From assembly GCA_964417925.1 (NCBI GenBank), contig CAYQJV010000035.1, positions 1-16,842 on the forward strand: a stretch of 16,842 bases of DNA, in the 5' to 3' direction. Below, piece by piece: positions 1-6,735 of the stretch (position 1 is the stretch's first letter; every line of letters begins with the position of its first letter). The position numbers and the translations under genes were made by a program. A model generated the notes under the pieces. That model did not search any database and had not been told where the DNA came from. It worked only from the letters and a program-made list of their open reading frames with translations. Source of the stretch: CAYQJV01 sp964417925. Lineage in GTDB: Bacteria > Hydrothermota > Tepidihabitantia > B3-TA06 > CAYQJV01.

Positions 1-183
1 ACATCCCGTGACCTTAATATCGATCTTTCCCTTTGCCTCTTCTTTGAAGGCTTCCACAACCTTTATTGAACCCCTTGCCTGACCACAGGTACCCGACGAT
101 ATGGAGATGAACCTTTTCTTAAACCCAGCTTTAAGCTTTGAGCTTAGGGCTATAAGCTCATTTGGGTTTTCTATTTTCTTCAA
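1..183 (-). CDS. NuoF-like / bifurcating-hydrogenase beta subunit, N-terminal part (cut by window edge)
   Basis: Only the first 61 codons are in the window; the gene continues past position 1. The start is a TTG at 183-181, with GGAGG five bases upstream. It overlaps the TGA of the NuoE-like gene (TTGA), so the two are translationally coupled. The visible part contains ISSGTCGQARGS and ends at ...KVTGC. This resembles the N-terminal thioredoxin-like [2Fe-2S] domain that precedes the flavin/NADH module in NuoF-type subunits such as HydB/HndC. The family oxidises NADH through FMN and iron-sulfur clusters. The NuoE-NuoF order matches complex I operons and electron-bifurcating [FeFe]-hydrogenase operons; the next gene downstream, outside the window, would decide between them. 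Confidence 0.75.
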   Translation of the reverse strand, partial: MKKIENPNELIALSSKLKAGFKKRFISISSGTCGQARGSIKVVEAFKEEAKGKIDIKVTGC

Positions 184-650
184 TTTTCCTCCTTTCCTAT
201 TCTTTTTATTAATGAAAGAGCCTTTTGAGGAGTCATCCCCCCGTAATATTCACCATCTATCACAACAATCGGCCCTATAGCACAGCATCCAAGGCAATTA
301 ACCGTCTCTAAGGAAAATTTCATGTCTTTGGTGGTCTCCCCCGGTTGTATCCCGAACTCCCTTGAGATAGCCTCTACAATTCTTTGACCACCTCTTACAT
401 GGCAGGCGGTTCCAAGGCAGACTGTTACAAGGTGCTTTCCCCTGGGCTTTAGGCTGAAAGCTTTATAGAAAGTCGCAACCCCGTAGACATCTATAAGCGG
501 GAGCTGTAATCTTTGTGCCACCTCTCTGATCACCTCTTCGGGTAGCCAGTTGAAATGAGATTGAATATCCAGTAACAAAGGTATCAGGGCCTCCTTCCTT
601 GCCCCGTATTTATGGATTAGAGAATCAAGCTTTTCTTTTTCAATTTGCAT
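180..650 (-). CDS. NuoE-like thioredoxin-fold [2Fe-2S] subunit
   Basis: A 156-residue protein of the NuoE/HndA/HydC family, the 24-kDa-type subunit that partners NuoF in NADH dehydrogenases and bifurcating hydrogenases. The N-terminal helical part (about 1-60) contains the family-typical DVYGVATFY stretch at 54-62. The thioredoxin-like domain carries the four cluster ligands in the expected spacing: C78 and C83 in VCLGTAC, then C119 and C123 in NCLGCC. Length is normal for the family. The ATG at 650-648 is preceded by GGAGGTG. Its stop overlaps the TTG of the NuoF-like gene. Upstream lies a broken glutamate dehydrogenase fragment, so the gene may be read from the gluDH promoter or from its own unrecognised one. 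The assignment is secure at family level; the specific complex is unknown. Confidence 0.9.
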   Translation of the reverse strand: MQIEKEKLDSLIHKYGARKEALIPLLLDIQSHFNWLPEEVIREVAQRLQLPLIDVYGVATFYKAFSLKPRGKHLVTVCLGTACHVRGGQRIVEAISREFGIQPGETTKDMKFSLETVNCLGCCAIGPIVVIDGEYYGGMTPQKALSLIKRIGKEEN

Positions 651-681
651 AATTCACCTCCATTAAATATAACAAAATTTT

Positions 682-694
682 TGGATACTATCCA
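682..694. promoter_or_regulatory. Short perfect palindrome upstream of the nuoE-like gene
   Basis: TGGATA-C-TATCCA is a perfect 6-bp inverted repeat with a one-base centre, 32 bases upstream of the NuoE-like start codon. The loop is too short for an RNA hairpin, so if it is functional it would be a protein-binding site in DNA. It sits next to the 3' end of the gluDH relic. Chance occurrence is possible. Confidence 0.25.
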
Positions 695-720
695 GCCTTT
701 CAGCTTCATCGCCTCCACAC

Positions 721-882
721 CTATTCATCATCCATGCCGTTATTTGGGGTGTAGTTATAGACATCAGGTGCAGAAACATCCCTTACTGGGCCGATAAATC
801 TGTGAAGGGCTCTAATATACCCTCTTGCAACTTTTTCTTTTTTAGCGTCAACCATTTCTTTTGAATTGAATATTATTCCATC
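721..882 (-). pseudogene. Degraded fragment of a second glutamate dehydrogenase
   Basis: Beginning at 882, two codons after the TAA of the intact glutamate dehydrogenase (with a further TGA between), the minus strand reads DGIIFNSKEMVDAKKEKVARG followed by YIRALHRFIGPVRDVSAPDVY. This aligns without gaps with glutamate dehydrogenases just after the active-site lysine motif, matching residues 110-149 of the neighbour (GVVCDPRKMSRAELERITRR...). It is more like the archaeal/Thermotoga-type family, which reads KERLARGYIRA. After DVY the frame is lost and reads to a TAG at 723-721. One base along, the expected continuation TTPQITAWMMN appears, so a single extra A in TATAACT explains the shift. Neither end of a full gene is present. 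It is a remnant, not a coding gene. Confidence 0.8.
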
Positions 883-885
883 TCA

Positions 886-2148
886 TTAAGGAAAAATTCC
901 CCTTGTTCTTGTTGCCTCTGCTACCCTGTCAATAGCAATCATATAAGCAGCGGTTCTCATATCAACTTTTTCTTTCTTTGCTAAGTTGCGGGTGTTCCTA
1001 TAAGCCTTAATAAGTTTCTCTTCAAGTTTGCGAATAACCATTTCATACGGCCATTGCTCTCTCTGTATATTCTGTACCCACTCGTAGTAACTTACAGTAA
1101 CTCCACCTGCATTGGCGAGGATATCCGGGACAACGATTATGCCTTTATCGTAAAGGATTCTATCCGCTTCAGGTGTTGTTGGACCATTTGCACCTTCTAC
1201 AACAAACTTAGCCTTAATATTTCCAGCATTTTCTGTGGTAATCTGATTCTCAACAGCGGCAGGAATCAAAATATCCGTCTCGACTTCAAGTATGCTCTCT
1301 TTGGGTGAGATATGCTCCGCTTTATCATACCCTTCGAGAAGAAAGTTGTTCTTTTCGGCGTACCTTCTTGCCTCCTGAACATCAATTCCGCGGGGATTGT
1401 ATATAGCCGTAGATATATCGCTTATTCCAATTACTTTTACTCCTTTCTCAGCAAGGATTCTGGCTGCATGGTAACCAACATTTCCAAAACCCTGCACCAC
1501 AGCTGTCAAACCTTTTGGTTCAAGACCTTCATCTTTTAGAAGTTCCATTGTAATAATCGCAACACCTCTTCCGGTGGCTTCATCTCTTCCGTAACTGCCA
1601 CCTAAAAAAATAGGTTTTCCCGTAACAACTCCAAAAACATAATGCCTTTGTCCCATGCTATATGTGTCAAGTATCCAGGACATTACCTGCGCATTTGTGT
1701 TCATATCAGGAGCGGGAATATCAGAATCAGGCCCAATAACATCACTTATTTCATAAGTAAAACGTCGTGTTATTCTTTCGAGTTCAGCTCTTGACATCTT
1801 GCGCGGGTCGCAAACAACTCCTCCCTTTGCCCCTCCAAATGGAACATCTACAAGGGCAGTTTTCCAAGTCATCCACATAGCTAATGCTCTTACCTCGTCC
1901 AGATTAACCTCTGGACTGAATCTTATACCCCCTTTATACGGTCCACGAGCATTGTTATGCTGGACCCTATAGCCGGTAAACATTTTTACACTACCATCAT
2001 CCATCCTGACGGGAAAATCAACTGAAACATTTCTACGAGGGGTCTTCAGAAAATCTCTTATCCATGGTTCTATGTCAAGTTTATCTACAGCGCGGTCAAA
2101 CTGCATCTGTGCTATTTGGTATGGATTTAGGTTTTCCATTGTTTTCAC
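886..2148 (-). CDS. gdhA: Glutamate dehydrogenase (NAD(P)-dependent)
   Basis: A 420-residue glutamate dehydrogenase of the short hexameric class, the usual length. It reversibly deaminates glutamate to 2-oxoglutarate and ammonia in the cytoplasm. The substrate-binding region has RGPYKGGIRF (68-77) and PFGGAKGG (103-110), whose K108 is the catalytic lysine. PAPDMNTN (145-152) follows the active site. The Rossmann domain has the dinucleotide motif GFGNVG (220-225), and NAGG.T.SYYEW (346-357) is the conserved C-terminal signature. The GTG at 2148 is chosen because GGGGG lies eight bases upstream; an in-frame ATG at 2139 would be 17 bases away. The GTG overlaps the TGA of a small upstream ORF (GTGA). 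Cofactor preference cannot be read with confidence. Confidence 0.96.
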   Translation of the reverse strand: MKTMENLNPYQIAQMQFDRAVDKLDIEPWIRDFLKTPRRNVSVDFPVRMDDGSVKMFTGYRVQHNNARGPYKGGIRFSPEVNLDEVRALAMWMTWKTALVDVPFGGAKGGVVCDPRKMSRAELERITRRFTYEISDVIGPDSDIPAPDMNTNAQVMSWILDTYSMGQRHYVFGVVTGKPIFLGGSYGRDEATGRGVAIITMELLKDEGLEPKGLTAVVQGFGNVGYHAARILAEKGVKVIGISDISTAIYNPRGIDVQEARRYAEKNNFLLEGYDKAEHISPKESILEVETDILIPAAVENQITTENAGNIKAKFVVEGANGPTTPEADRILYDKGIIVVPDILANAGGVTVSYYEWVQNIQREQWPYEMVIRKLEEKLIKAYRNTRNLAKKEKVDMRTAAYMIAIDRVAEATRTRGIFP

Positions 2149-2306
2149 TTCAAATACCCCCTTTTAGGTATATAGATTCCAACCATATAAAGTTTATGTA
2201 ATATCGTGCCATTTCCAAGTATATACGCAGTACCGCGTATATACATACCTCTGGATGCAATCATGGTCTCCTTAAAACTCATTACAACAAAATTCCCTTT
2301 CTTCAC
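2145..2306 (-). CDS. Small ORF (53 codons) translationally coupled to glutamate dehydrogenase
   Basis: An ORF starting with GTG at 2306 encodes 53 residues (MKKGNFVVMSFKETMIASRG..., ending PKRGYLK). AAAAAAGGAG lies seven bases before the GTG, an ideal ribosome-binding site. Its stop TGA overlaps the GTG of glutamate dehydrogenase. It starts about 47 bases after the predicted transcription start of a good promoter. I recognise no family. The peptide is rich in Gly, Tyr, Ile and basic residues, without an obvious signal peptide or cysteines. It could be a real small protein, a leader peptide coupling gdhA translation, or a decayed gene fragment. A perfect 10-bp inverted repeat lies inside it. 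Confidence 0.45.
   Translation of the reverse strand: MKKGNFVVMSFKETMIASRGMYIRGTAYILGNGTILHKLYMVGIYIPKRGYLK
2219..2244. repeat. Perfect 10-bp inverted repeat inside the gdhA leader
   Basis: GTATATACGC (2219-2228) and GCGTATATAC (2235-2244) are exact inverted copies around a six-base centre. The element lies between the gdhA promoter (2360-2387) and the gdhA start (2148). In the transcript it would form a 10-bp stem with a six-base loop; in DNA it could be an operator. It also encodes part of the small ORF, as a local MYIRGTAYI segment. Confidence 0.6.
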
Positions 2307-2359
2307 TATTCAACTCCTTTTTTAACATACTAGAATTAGCATCATTAAATTTCACATAT

Positions 2360-2387
2360 ATGATACCCCAAAGCACACAAAAGTCAA
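2360..2387 (-). promoter_or_regulatory. Sigma70-type promoter for the small ORF and gdhA
   Basis: On the minus strand TTGACT (2387-2382), a 16-base spacer and TATCAT (2365-2360) match the consensus at five of six positions each. The predicted start of transcription is near 2353, giving a leader of about 47 bases before the small ORF and about 205 before gdhA. The -35 hexamer is exactly 10 bp from dispersed repeat copy 1. Confidence 0.65.
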
Positions 2388-2397
2388 GTGAGTGTAA

Positions 2398-2490
2398 AAT
2401 TCCATAACATTTTGGCCGCGATGGGTTATTCTTTACCCATCCGTTCAAAAAAGTATTTTATTAAACTTCTCCATAAAATCCCTCGCACTT
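2398..2490 (-). repeat. Dispersed repeat, copy 1
   Basis: Positions 2398-2451 match 13096-13149 at 53 of 54 bases (T at 2422 versus G at 13120). A second conserved block follows at 2467-2490 (TTCTCCATAAAATCCCTCGC...), matching 13218-13240 with one gap and few changes. The blocks are separated by 15 bases here but 68 in copy 2. The first block contains an inverted repeat, GATGGGT (2420-2426) and ACCCATC (2435-2441) around eight bases, perfect only in this copy. No convincing reading frame is conserved between copies. Both copies are oriented so that a -35 box lies 10 bp beyond the same end. Confidence 0.8.
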
Positions 2491-2562
2491 TATATCTCTT
2501 CCTCTTTGTTTTTGGCGCCCAGATAAAGGACCAAAAACCTCTACCCATAAATTTACCTTTTT

Positions 2563-2988
2563 TCAAGATACCGATCCAATATCTTTTTGAAATTCTTCGG
2601 TATCTTTCCATTCACCATTGATGTATGTGAATTCAAGTATGGAGTTTCCAGTACTTACATACAATCTGTTTAACCCATCATTCCTTACATCAGCTAAGCA
2701 CATACTTTGTTTCAAAAACCTTCCTATCCCAATCTCATAAAGCGTGCATACTGTATCAGCATTCCATTCTCCCCTTGAAAAGGATAGCTCTCTGATGCTA
2801 AAATAGATTGTGTCACCAAAGCTATGTAGACTCAGAAGATAAATCCTGTTTGTATCATCATTTCTTCCATCCCCTATAAGAAGAGAATAATACCATGTAT
2901 TTGGTTCATCCAGCAGTATATCTACTCTTGCTCCAAAGAGTACTTTAAACAGTCCTATCAAAACACACACCAGCATTAACTTTTTCAT
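2563..2988 (-). CDS. Short secreted protein with two 'RNDG' propeller-type repeats, probably truncated
   Basis: A 141-residue protein with an N-terminal signal peptide (MKKLMLVCVLIGLFKVLFGA). Two related segments follow: GDGRNDDTNRIYLL near residue 39 and ADVRNDGLNRLYVS near 99, each leading into a strand and a 'GEW' turn (SRGEWN, INGEWK). This is the pattern of repeat proteins built from many such blades, seen in several uncultured FCB-like lineages. Two repeats are too few for a closed propeller, and the ORF stops shortly after the second GEW turn. The downstream 75 bases before repeat copy 1 show no clear continuation, so the gene is probably a 3'-truncated remnant. The start has a strong ribosome-binding site (AAGGGGGTGA) and its own promoter, so a short protein is still likely made. 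Function is unknown. Confidence 0.7.
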   Translation of the reverse strand: MKKLMLVCVLIGLFKVLFGARVDILLDEPNTWYYSLLIGDGRNDDTNRIYLLSLHSFGDTIYFSIRELSFSRGEWNADTVCTLYEIGIGRFLKQSMCLADVRNDGLNRLYVSTGNSILEFTYINGEWKDTEEFQKDIGSVS

Positions 2989-3008
2989 CTTCTCACCCCC
3001 TTAGTAAA

Positions 3009-3035
3009 ATTATACAGTTTATTTGATAAAGTCAA
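3009..3035 (-). promoter_or_regulatory. Promoter of the short propeller-repeat gene
   Basis: TTGACT (3035-3030) and TATAAT (3014-3009) on the minus strand, with a 15-base spacer that is slightly short. The predicted start of transcription is near 3002, leaving a short leader with the ribosome-binding site before the ATG at 2988. Confidence 0.55.
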
Positions 3036-3091
3036 ATAATCTTACAAAAACCGTCCTCTTTTGAAATTTCTCCAATTATTTTTACTTGAAA

Positions 3092-3119
3092 TTGACTTTT
3101 TAAAATTTCAGTTTAACAT
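3092..3119 (+). promoter_or_regulatory. Promoter of the gcvH-like operon
   Basis: TTGACT (3092-3097), a 16-base spacer and TAACAT (3114-3119). The predicted start near 3126 gives a leader of about 20 bases containing AGGAGG (3137-3142) four bases before the ATG. No other good promoter was seen up to 9702, so the six following genes are probably one transcript. Confidence 0.5.
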
Positions 3120-3146
3120 TTTTACATACCTTAAAAAGGAGGCAAA

Positions 3147-3569
3147 ATGGCAGAAATAGAAGGATACTATCTTCCGGATGATCTTTATTATCATAGAGAA
3201 CACATGTGGGTGAAAAAAGAAGGAGAAATGTTAAAAGTAGGTATTGATGATTTTTCCCAAAAACTTGCAGGAGAGTTTTCATACATTGACCTTCCAGAAA
3301 TAGGAACCAAAGTGTCAAAGGATGATGTGATAGGTTCTTATGAAACAGGAAAATGGATGGGAAAAATATATGCTCCTGTATCAGGAGAAATAATAGAAGT
3401 AAATAAAACATTGGAGGATAAACCTTTTCTTATAAATGAAGACCCTTATGGAAAAGGATGGATATTTATTTTAAAACCTTCAAATCCAAAAGAAATAGAT
3501 GAATTAATGCATGGAGAAGATGCAATAAATTGGTTGAAACAAGAAATTGAAAAGTACGCAAAAAAGTAA
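3147..3569 (+). CDS. GcvH-like lipoyl carrier protein
   Basis: A 140-residue protein with the full H-protein fold: LPDDLYYHREHMWVKKEG at the start, the lipoyl domain in the middle and NEDPYGKGW near residues 97-105. In glycine-cleavage H proteins the lipoylated lysine sits in an ESVKA motif. Here the aligned stretch is ETGKWMGK (66-73), with K69 in the modified position. H-like lipoyl carriers that work outside glycine cleavage, such as those tied to sulfur-oxidising heterodisulfide-reductase-like systems or to sirtuin/macrodomain operons, often differ at this site. No T or P protein, lipoate ligase or Hdr subunit is visible here. First gene of a six-gene operon, 21 bases before the peptidase gene. 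Lipoylation is inferred. Confidence 0.85.
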   Translation: MAEIEGYYLPDDLYYHREHMWVKKEGEMLKVGIDDFSQKLAGEFSYIDLPEIGTKVSKDDVIGSYETGKWMGKIYAPVSGEIIEVNKTLEDKPFLINEDPYGKGWIFILKPSNPKEIDELMHGEDAINWLKQEIEKYAKK

Positions 3570-3590
3570 ATATTTAGGTGAGGAGGAATT

Positions 3591-6143
3591 ATGTATAGAA
3601 AATGTGTTGTGATTTTTATTTTACATTTTTCTTTTATTATCGCAGGAATGTTATTTGAAACCTTAGATAATGGATTACAAGTTGTTATAAAGGAAAATAG
3701 AACAGCAGATATTGTTTCTGTGAAACTTTACGTAAAAACAGGAAGTATGTTTGAACAAGAGTACGGAGGAGCAGGAATTTCACATTATTTTGAACATATC
3801 CTATGTGGAGGAAGTACTTATAAGAGGACCGAGGAAGAATACAGAAAATGGGAAAAAAGAATAGGAGCTTATGTAAATGCTTATACTTCAAAAGACCATA
3901 CCTGTTATTACATTACATGCCCTGCAAAATATTATAAAGATGCTTTAGAAATGCTTTCAGAATGGACCATCTACTGTAAATTTGACTCTACAGAGATAGA
4001 AAGAGAAAAAGGGGTCATTTTAAAAGAAATTCTTCTAAGAGAAAAAAGACCAACATCAAAAATGTACAGAATCTTTCTTGAGGAACTATTCAGTATTCAT
4101 CCTTTAAGATACCCAATAATCGGATATGAAGAACTTTTAAAAAAAATAACAAGAAAAGACATTTTAGAGTATTATAAAAAGCACTATACCCCTCAAAATA
4201 TGATTCTCGTTGTTGTGGGAAATATCAACAAGGATAGTGTTTTTACAGAAGTAAAAAAACTGTTTGGAAGATTTGAAAGAAAAAATTTTGTAACCCCTTC
4301 CTTACCTTTAGAACCGAAAAGAAAAATAACAAAGAGAAAAATCATAAAATTAAAGCTTAAAATTCCAAGAGTACTCATAGGTTTTATAACAGTGCCATTA
4401 AATCATGATGACATGTATCCATTGGATATTGTTGCAGAATATATTAATCTTCCTACCAGTGTATTTCAAGAAGAACTCAAGGAAAAAGAAAAACTGGTGA
4501 ATTATGTCTATGCTTATCACACAAGTTTTTTAAATACAGGATATTTTATAATTACTGCAGAAATAAAAAATACAGTAAATATAAAAAAAGTAGAAAGAAA
4601 AATATTTTCTCTGCTTAAAGAAACAAAAAAAAGAATAAATCAAAGAATAATCAAAACAATTGTAAAAAACGAATTAACAAGACAAAGGCTTGAGATACAG
4701 AGTATTCCCTCCGAAGCCTCCTATATTGGAAATTCAATGGTAGATTATGGAGTTCCTGACTACCTTCCTATCTATTGTGAAAATCTTAAAAAAATATCCC
4801 AAAAAGAAATAAATGAGGTTATAAAGAGATATCTGGATATAAACAATGCAGTAATAGTATACTTTGTCCCTGAAGATTACACCGTAGAGGAAGAAAAATT
4901 ATCCAAAATGGAAAAATCTCCAGAAAAATTCATTCCTCTTGAAAATGGTGTGCGAATAATATATGAAAGAAACCCTGCATTTCCTACTTTCACCCTTGCG
5001 ATAGGAATAGAAGGAGGTGTAAAAAACGAAACAAAAGAAATAAACGGAATAACACAACTTGCATTGATGACCCTTACAAAAGGAACAAGGAAATATTCAA
5101 AAAAAGAAATAAAAAAGATTCTTGAGCAAACAGGAGCAAGATTATACACTTCTTTGAATGAAGACAGAAGCCTCATAATTATGGAAGGTCTTAAGGAAGA
5201 TTTCAATAAGTTAACAGAGCTTATAAAAGAAATCATTCTTTATCCCACATTTCCAGAAAAAGAAATTGAACAATCAAAGGAAGAGCTTTTGGCTAACTTA
5301 AAAAGAAGTTATGAACATCCAGAAGAAATAACATATAAAATCTTCCTCAAAAAATTCTTTAAAAATCACCCTTATGCTCTTTATCCAAAAGGAGATACAT
5401 CTTCAGTGGTATCTCTTAATGCGGAAGCTGTAAGAAAATTTTACGTGAATAAAATACTTGTACCTCAAAACATAGTAGTTGCTCTTTATGGAGATATTGA
5501 AGAAAAAAAGGCAATAAAAAGGCTAAAAGAGATATTTGGAAAAATAGAAAAAAAACACATTCAAGAAGTTAGTTATGAATTTACCTTCTTCCCTGATACC
5601 ATTGTAGAGTACTATAATTTTCCTCAAGTTAATATCTATATTGTGTATCCTTTAGAAAATATCATAGGAGAAAATTACTATCCTTTTAAAGTCATTCAAC
5701 AACTTTTTGTTTCTTCTGCAGGAAGGTTATATAAAGCATTAAGAGAGAAAAGAGACCTTGTTTATTATGGATTTGGATATATAAACATGTTCAATAAAAT
5801 TCCTCTTTTCTTTATAGAAACTCAAACATCGGTGGATAAATATAAGGAAGTTCTTTTAGTGATAAAAAAAGAAATTGAAAGGTTAAAAAAAGAAGAACTA
5901 AGTCAAGAAGAACTTGAAGAAACCATTAATGAAATTTTATTGAATCTTCCTATGCAGATGGATACGAATAGAAAAAAAGCTCTCAGAAGAGTAGAAAGAG
6001 AACTGGATGGCTTTGGGTATGACTTTGATGACCATCTTGAAAAATATTTAAAGAAACTCACTCCAGAAGATATAAGAAAAGCTGCAGAAAGATATCTTAA
6101 TACTCCTTTTGTTATCATCACTATGCCTCATCGTGAGAGATAA
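3591..6143 (+). CDS. Two-domain M16 zinc metallopeptidase, exported
   Basis: An 850-residue fused M16 peptidase (pitrilysin / processing-peptidase family). A hydrophobic N-terminus (MYRKCVVIFILHFSFIIAG) looks like a signal peptide, placing it in the periplasm or envelope. The N-terminal half has the inverted zinc motif HYFEH (65-69), and E146 lies exactly 76 residues later, the classical third ligand. In the C-terminal half the equivalent segment reads GITQLALMTLTKGT, with Q, L and M in place of the two His and the Glu. That half is therefore the inactive partner, which typically carries substrate-binding residues, as in LREKRDLVYYGFGY. The usual arrangement is one active and one inactive half forming a closed chamber. 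AGGAGG lies four bases before the ATG. The substrate is unknown. Confidence 0.92.
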   Translation: MYRKCVVIFILHFSFIIAGMLFETLDNGLQVVIKENRTADIVSVKLYVKTGSMFEQEYGGAGISHYFEHILCGGSTYKRTEEEYRKWEKRIGAYVNAYTSKDHTCYYITCPAKYYKDALEMLSEWTIYCKFDSTEIEREKGVILKEILLREKRPTSKMYRIFLEELFSIHPLRYPIIGYEELLKKITRKDILEYYKKHYTPQNMILVVVGNINKDSVFTEVKKLFGRFERKNFVTPSLPLEPKRKITKRKIIKLKLKIPRVLIGFITVPLNHDDMYPLDIVAEYINLPTSVFQEELKEKEKLVNYVYAYHTSFLNTGYFIITAEIKNTVNIKKVERKIFSLLKETKKRINQRIIKTIVKNELTRQRLEIQSIPSEASYIGNSMVDYGVPDYLPIYCENLKKISQKEINEVIKRYLDINNAVIVYFVPEDYTVEEEKLSKMEKSPEKFIPLENGVRIIYERNPAFPTFTLAIGIEGGVKNETKEINGITQLALMTLTKGTRKYSKKEIKKILEQTGARLYTSLNEDRSLIIMEGLKEDFNKLTELIKEIILYPTFPEKEIEQSKEELLANLKRSYEHPEEITYKIFLKKFFKNHPYALYPKGDTSSVVSLNAEAVRKFYVNKILVPQNIVVALYGDIEEKKAIKRLKEIFGKIEKKHIQEVSYEFTFFPDTIVEYYNFPQVNIYIVYPLENIIGENYYPFKVIQQLFVSSAGRLYKALREKRDLVYYGFGYINMFNKIPLFFIETQTSVDKYKEVLLVIKKEIERLKKEELSQEELEETINEILLNLPMQMDTNRKKALRRVERELDGFGYDFDDHLEKYLKKLTPEDIRKAAERYLNTPFVIITMPHRER

Positions 6144-6735
6144 TCATTACCAACACATAAAAAGATTTTACTCTCTTATTGCTAAACTTTATGCAAATTT
6201 TTTAAAAATATCAAAAAGCTTCCAGAGAGAGATAAAAAGTGCACTTCCTTATATAAAAGGTAAAAATGTACTTGAAATTGGAATTGGTACTGGGTATCTT
6301 GCTTCTATTTATACTCAAAAGTATACTGGTGTTGGAATAGATATTTCCACAAACATGCTTAAAATTGCAAAACAAAATATTAAAAGCCATACATTTTTTC
6401 TGATAAAAGCGAACGCAGAATATTTACCATTTCCAAACTCATTGTTTGACACGGTAATTGCAACCTATGTATTCAGTTCAATAAAAAACATAGAAAAGGT
6501 ACTGCGTGAAATAAAAAGGGTGCTCAAGAATAGGGGAAGAGTTGTGATAGTAGATGTATGTTTTCCATCGGATGGAAATATAAAAGGAATTATGTTGGTA
6601 CGGTTCTGGAAATTATTAGGGGATATTATAAGAGACATTCCAATTTACCTTAATAAAGAGGAATTTCGTATTATTTTTAAAAAAGAATTTGCAAAAAGTA
6701 AAACTGTACATATAATTGTGGCAGAAAAAGTATGA
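6133..6735 (+). CDS. Class I SAM-dependent methyltransferase
   Basis: About 200 residues of the Methyltransf_11/UbiE-like class. The SAM-binding motif I is VLEIGIGTGYLA, followed by GVGIDIS (acidic end of strand 2, motif II region), NAEYLPFPNSLFDTV (motif III/IV) and VLKNRGRVVIVD (motif V/VI region). There is no ATG: the frame opens with TTG at 6109 or GTG at 6133. I chose the GTG because it overlaps the peptidase stop by only 11 bases; neither has a clear ribosome-binding site, so translation is probably coupled to the upstream gene. Its own stop overlaps the next start (ATGA). The methyl acceptor cannot be told from the sequence. Confidence 0.85.
   Translation: MRDNHYQHIKRFYSLIAKLYANFLKISKSFQREIKSALPYIKGKNVLEIGIGTGYLASIYTQKYTGVGIDISTNMLKIAKQNIKSHTFFLIKANAEYLPFPNSLFDTVIATYVFSSIKNIEKVLREIKRVLKNRGRVVIVDVCFPSDGNIKGIMLVRFWKLLGDIIRDIPIYLNKEEFRIIFKKEFAKSKTVHIIVAEKV

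Noticed and set aside
2426..2611. Minus-strand ORF of 61 codons covering part of repeat copy 1
   Set aside because: It overlaps the end of the propeller-repeat gene, lacks a ribosome-binding site, is very rich in basic residues, and its frame is not kept in repeat copy 2.
3100..3411. Minus-strand ORF opposite the gcvH-like gene
   Set aside because: Antisense shadow of an obvious gene; the Leu/Phe-rich translation is the expected product of A-rich coding DNA read backwards.
3147..3569. Calling the lipoyl carrier a standard glycine-cleavage H protein (gcvH)
   Set aside because: The lipoyl site is ETGKW rather than ESVKA, and no other glycine-cleavage gene is near, so only a GcvH-like assignment is supported.
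4877..5236. 119-codon minus-strand ORF inside the M16 gene
   Set aside because: Shadow of the inactive M16 half; no ribosome-binding site or recognisable domain.
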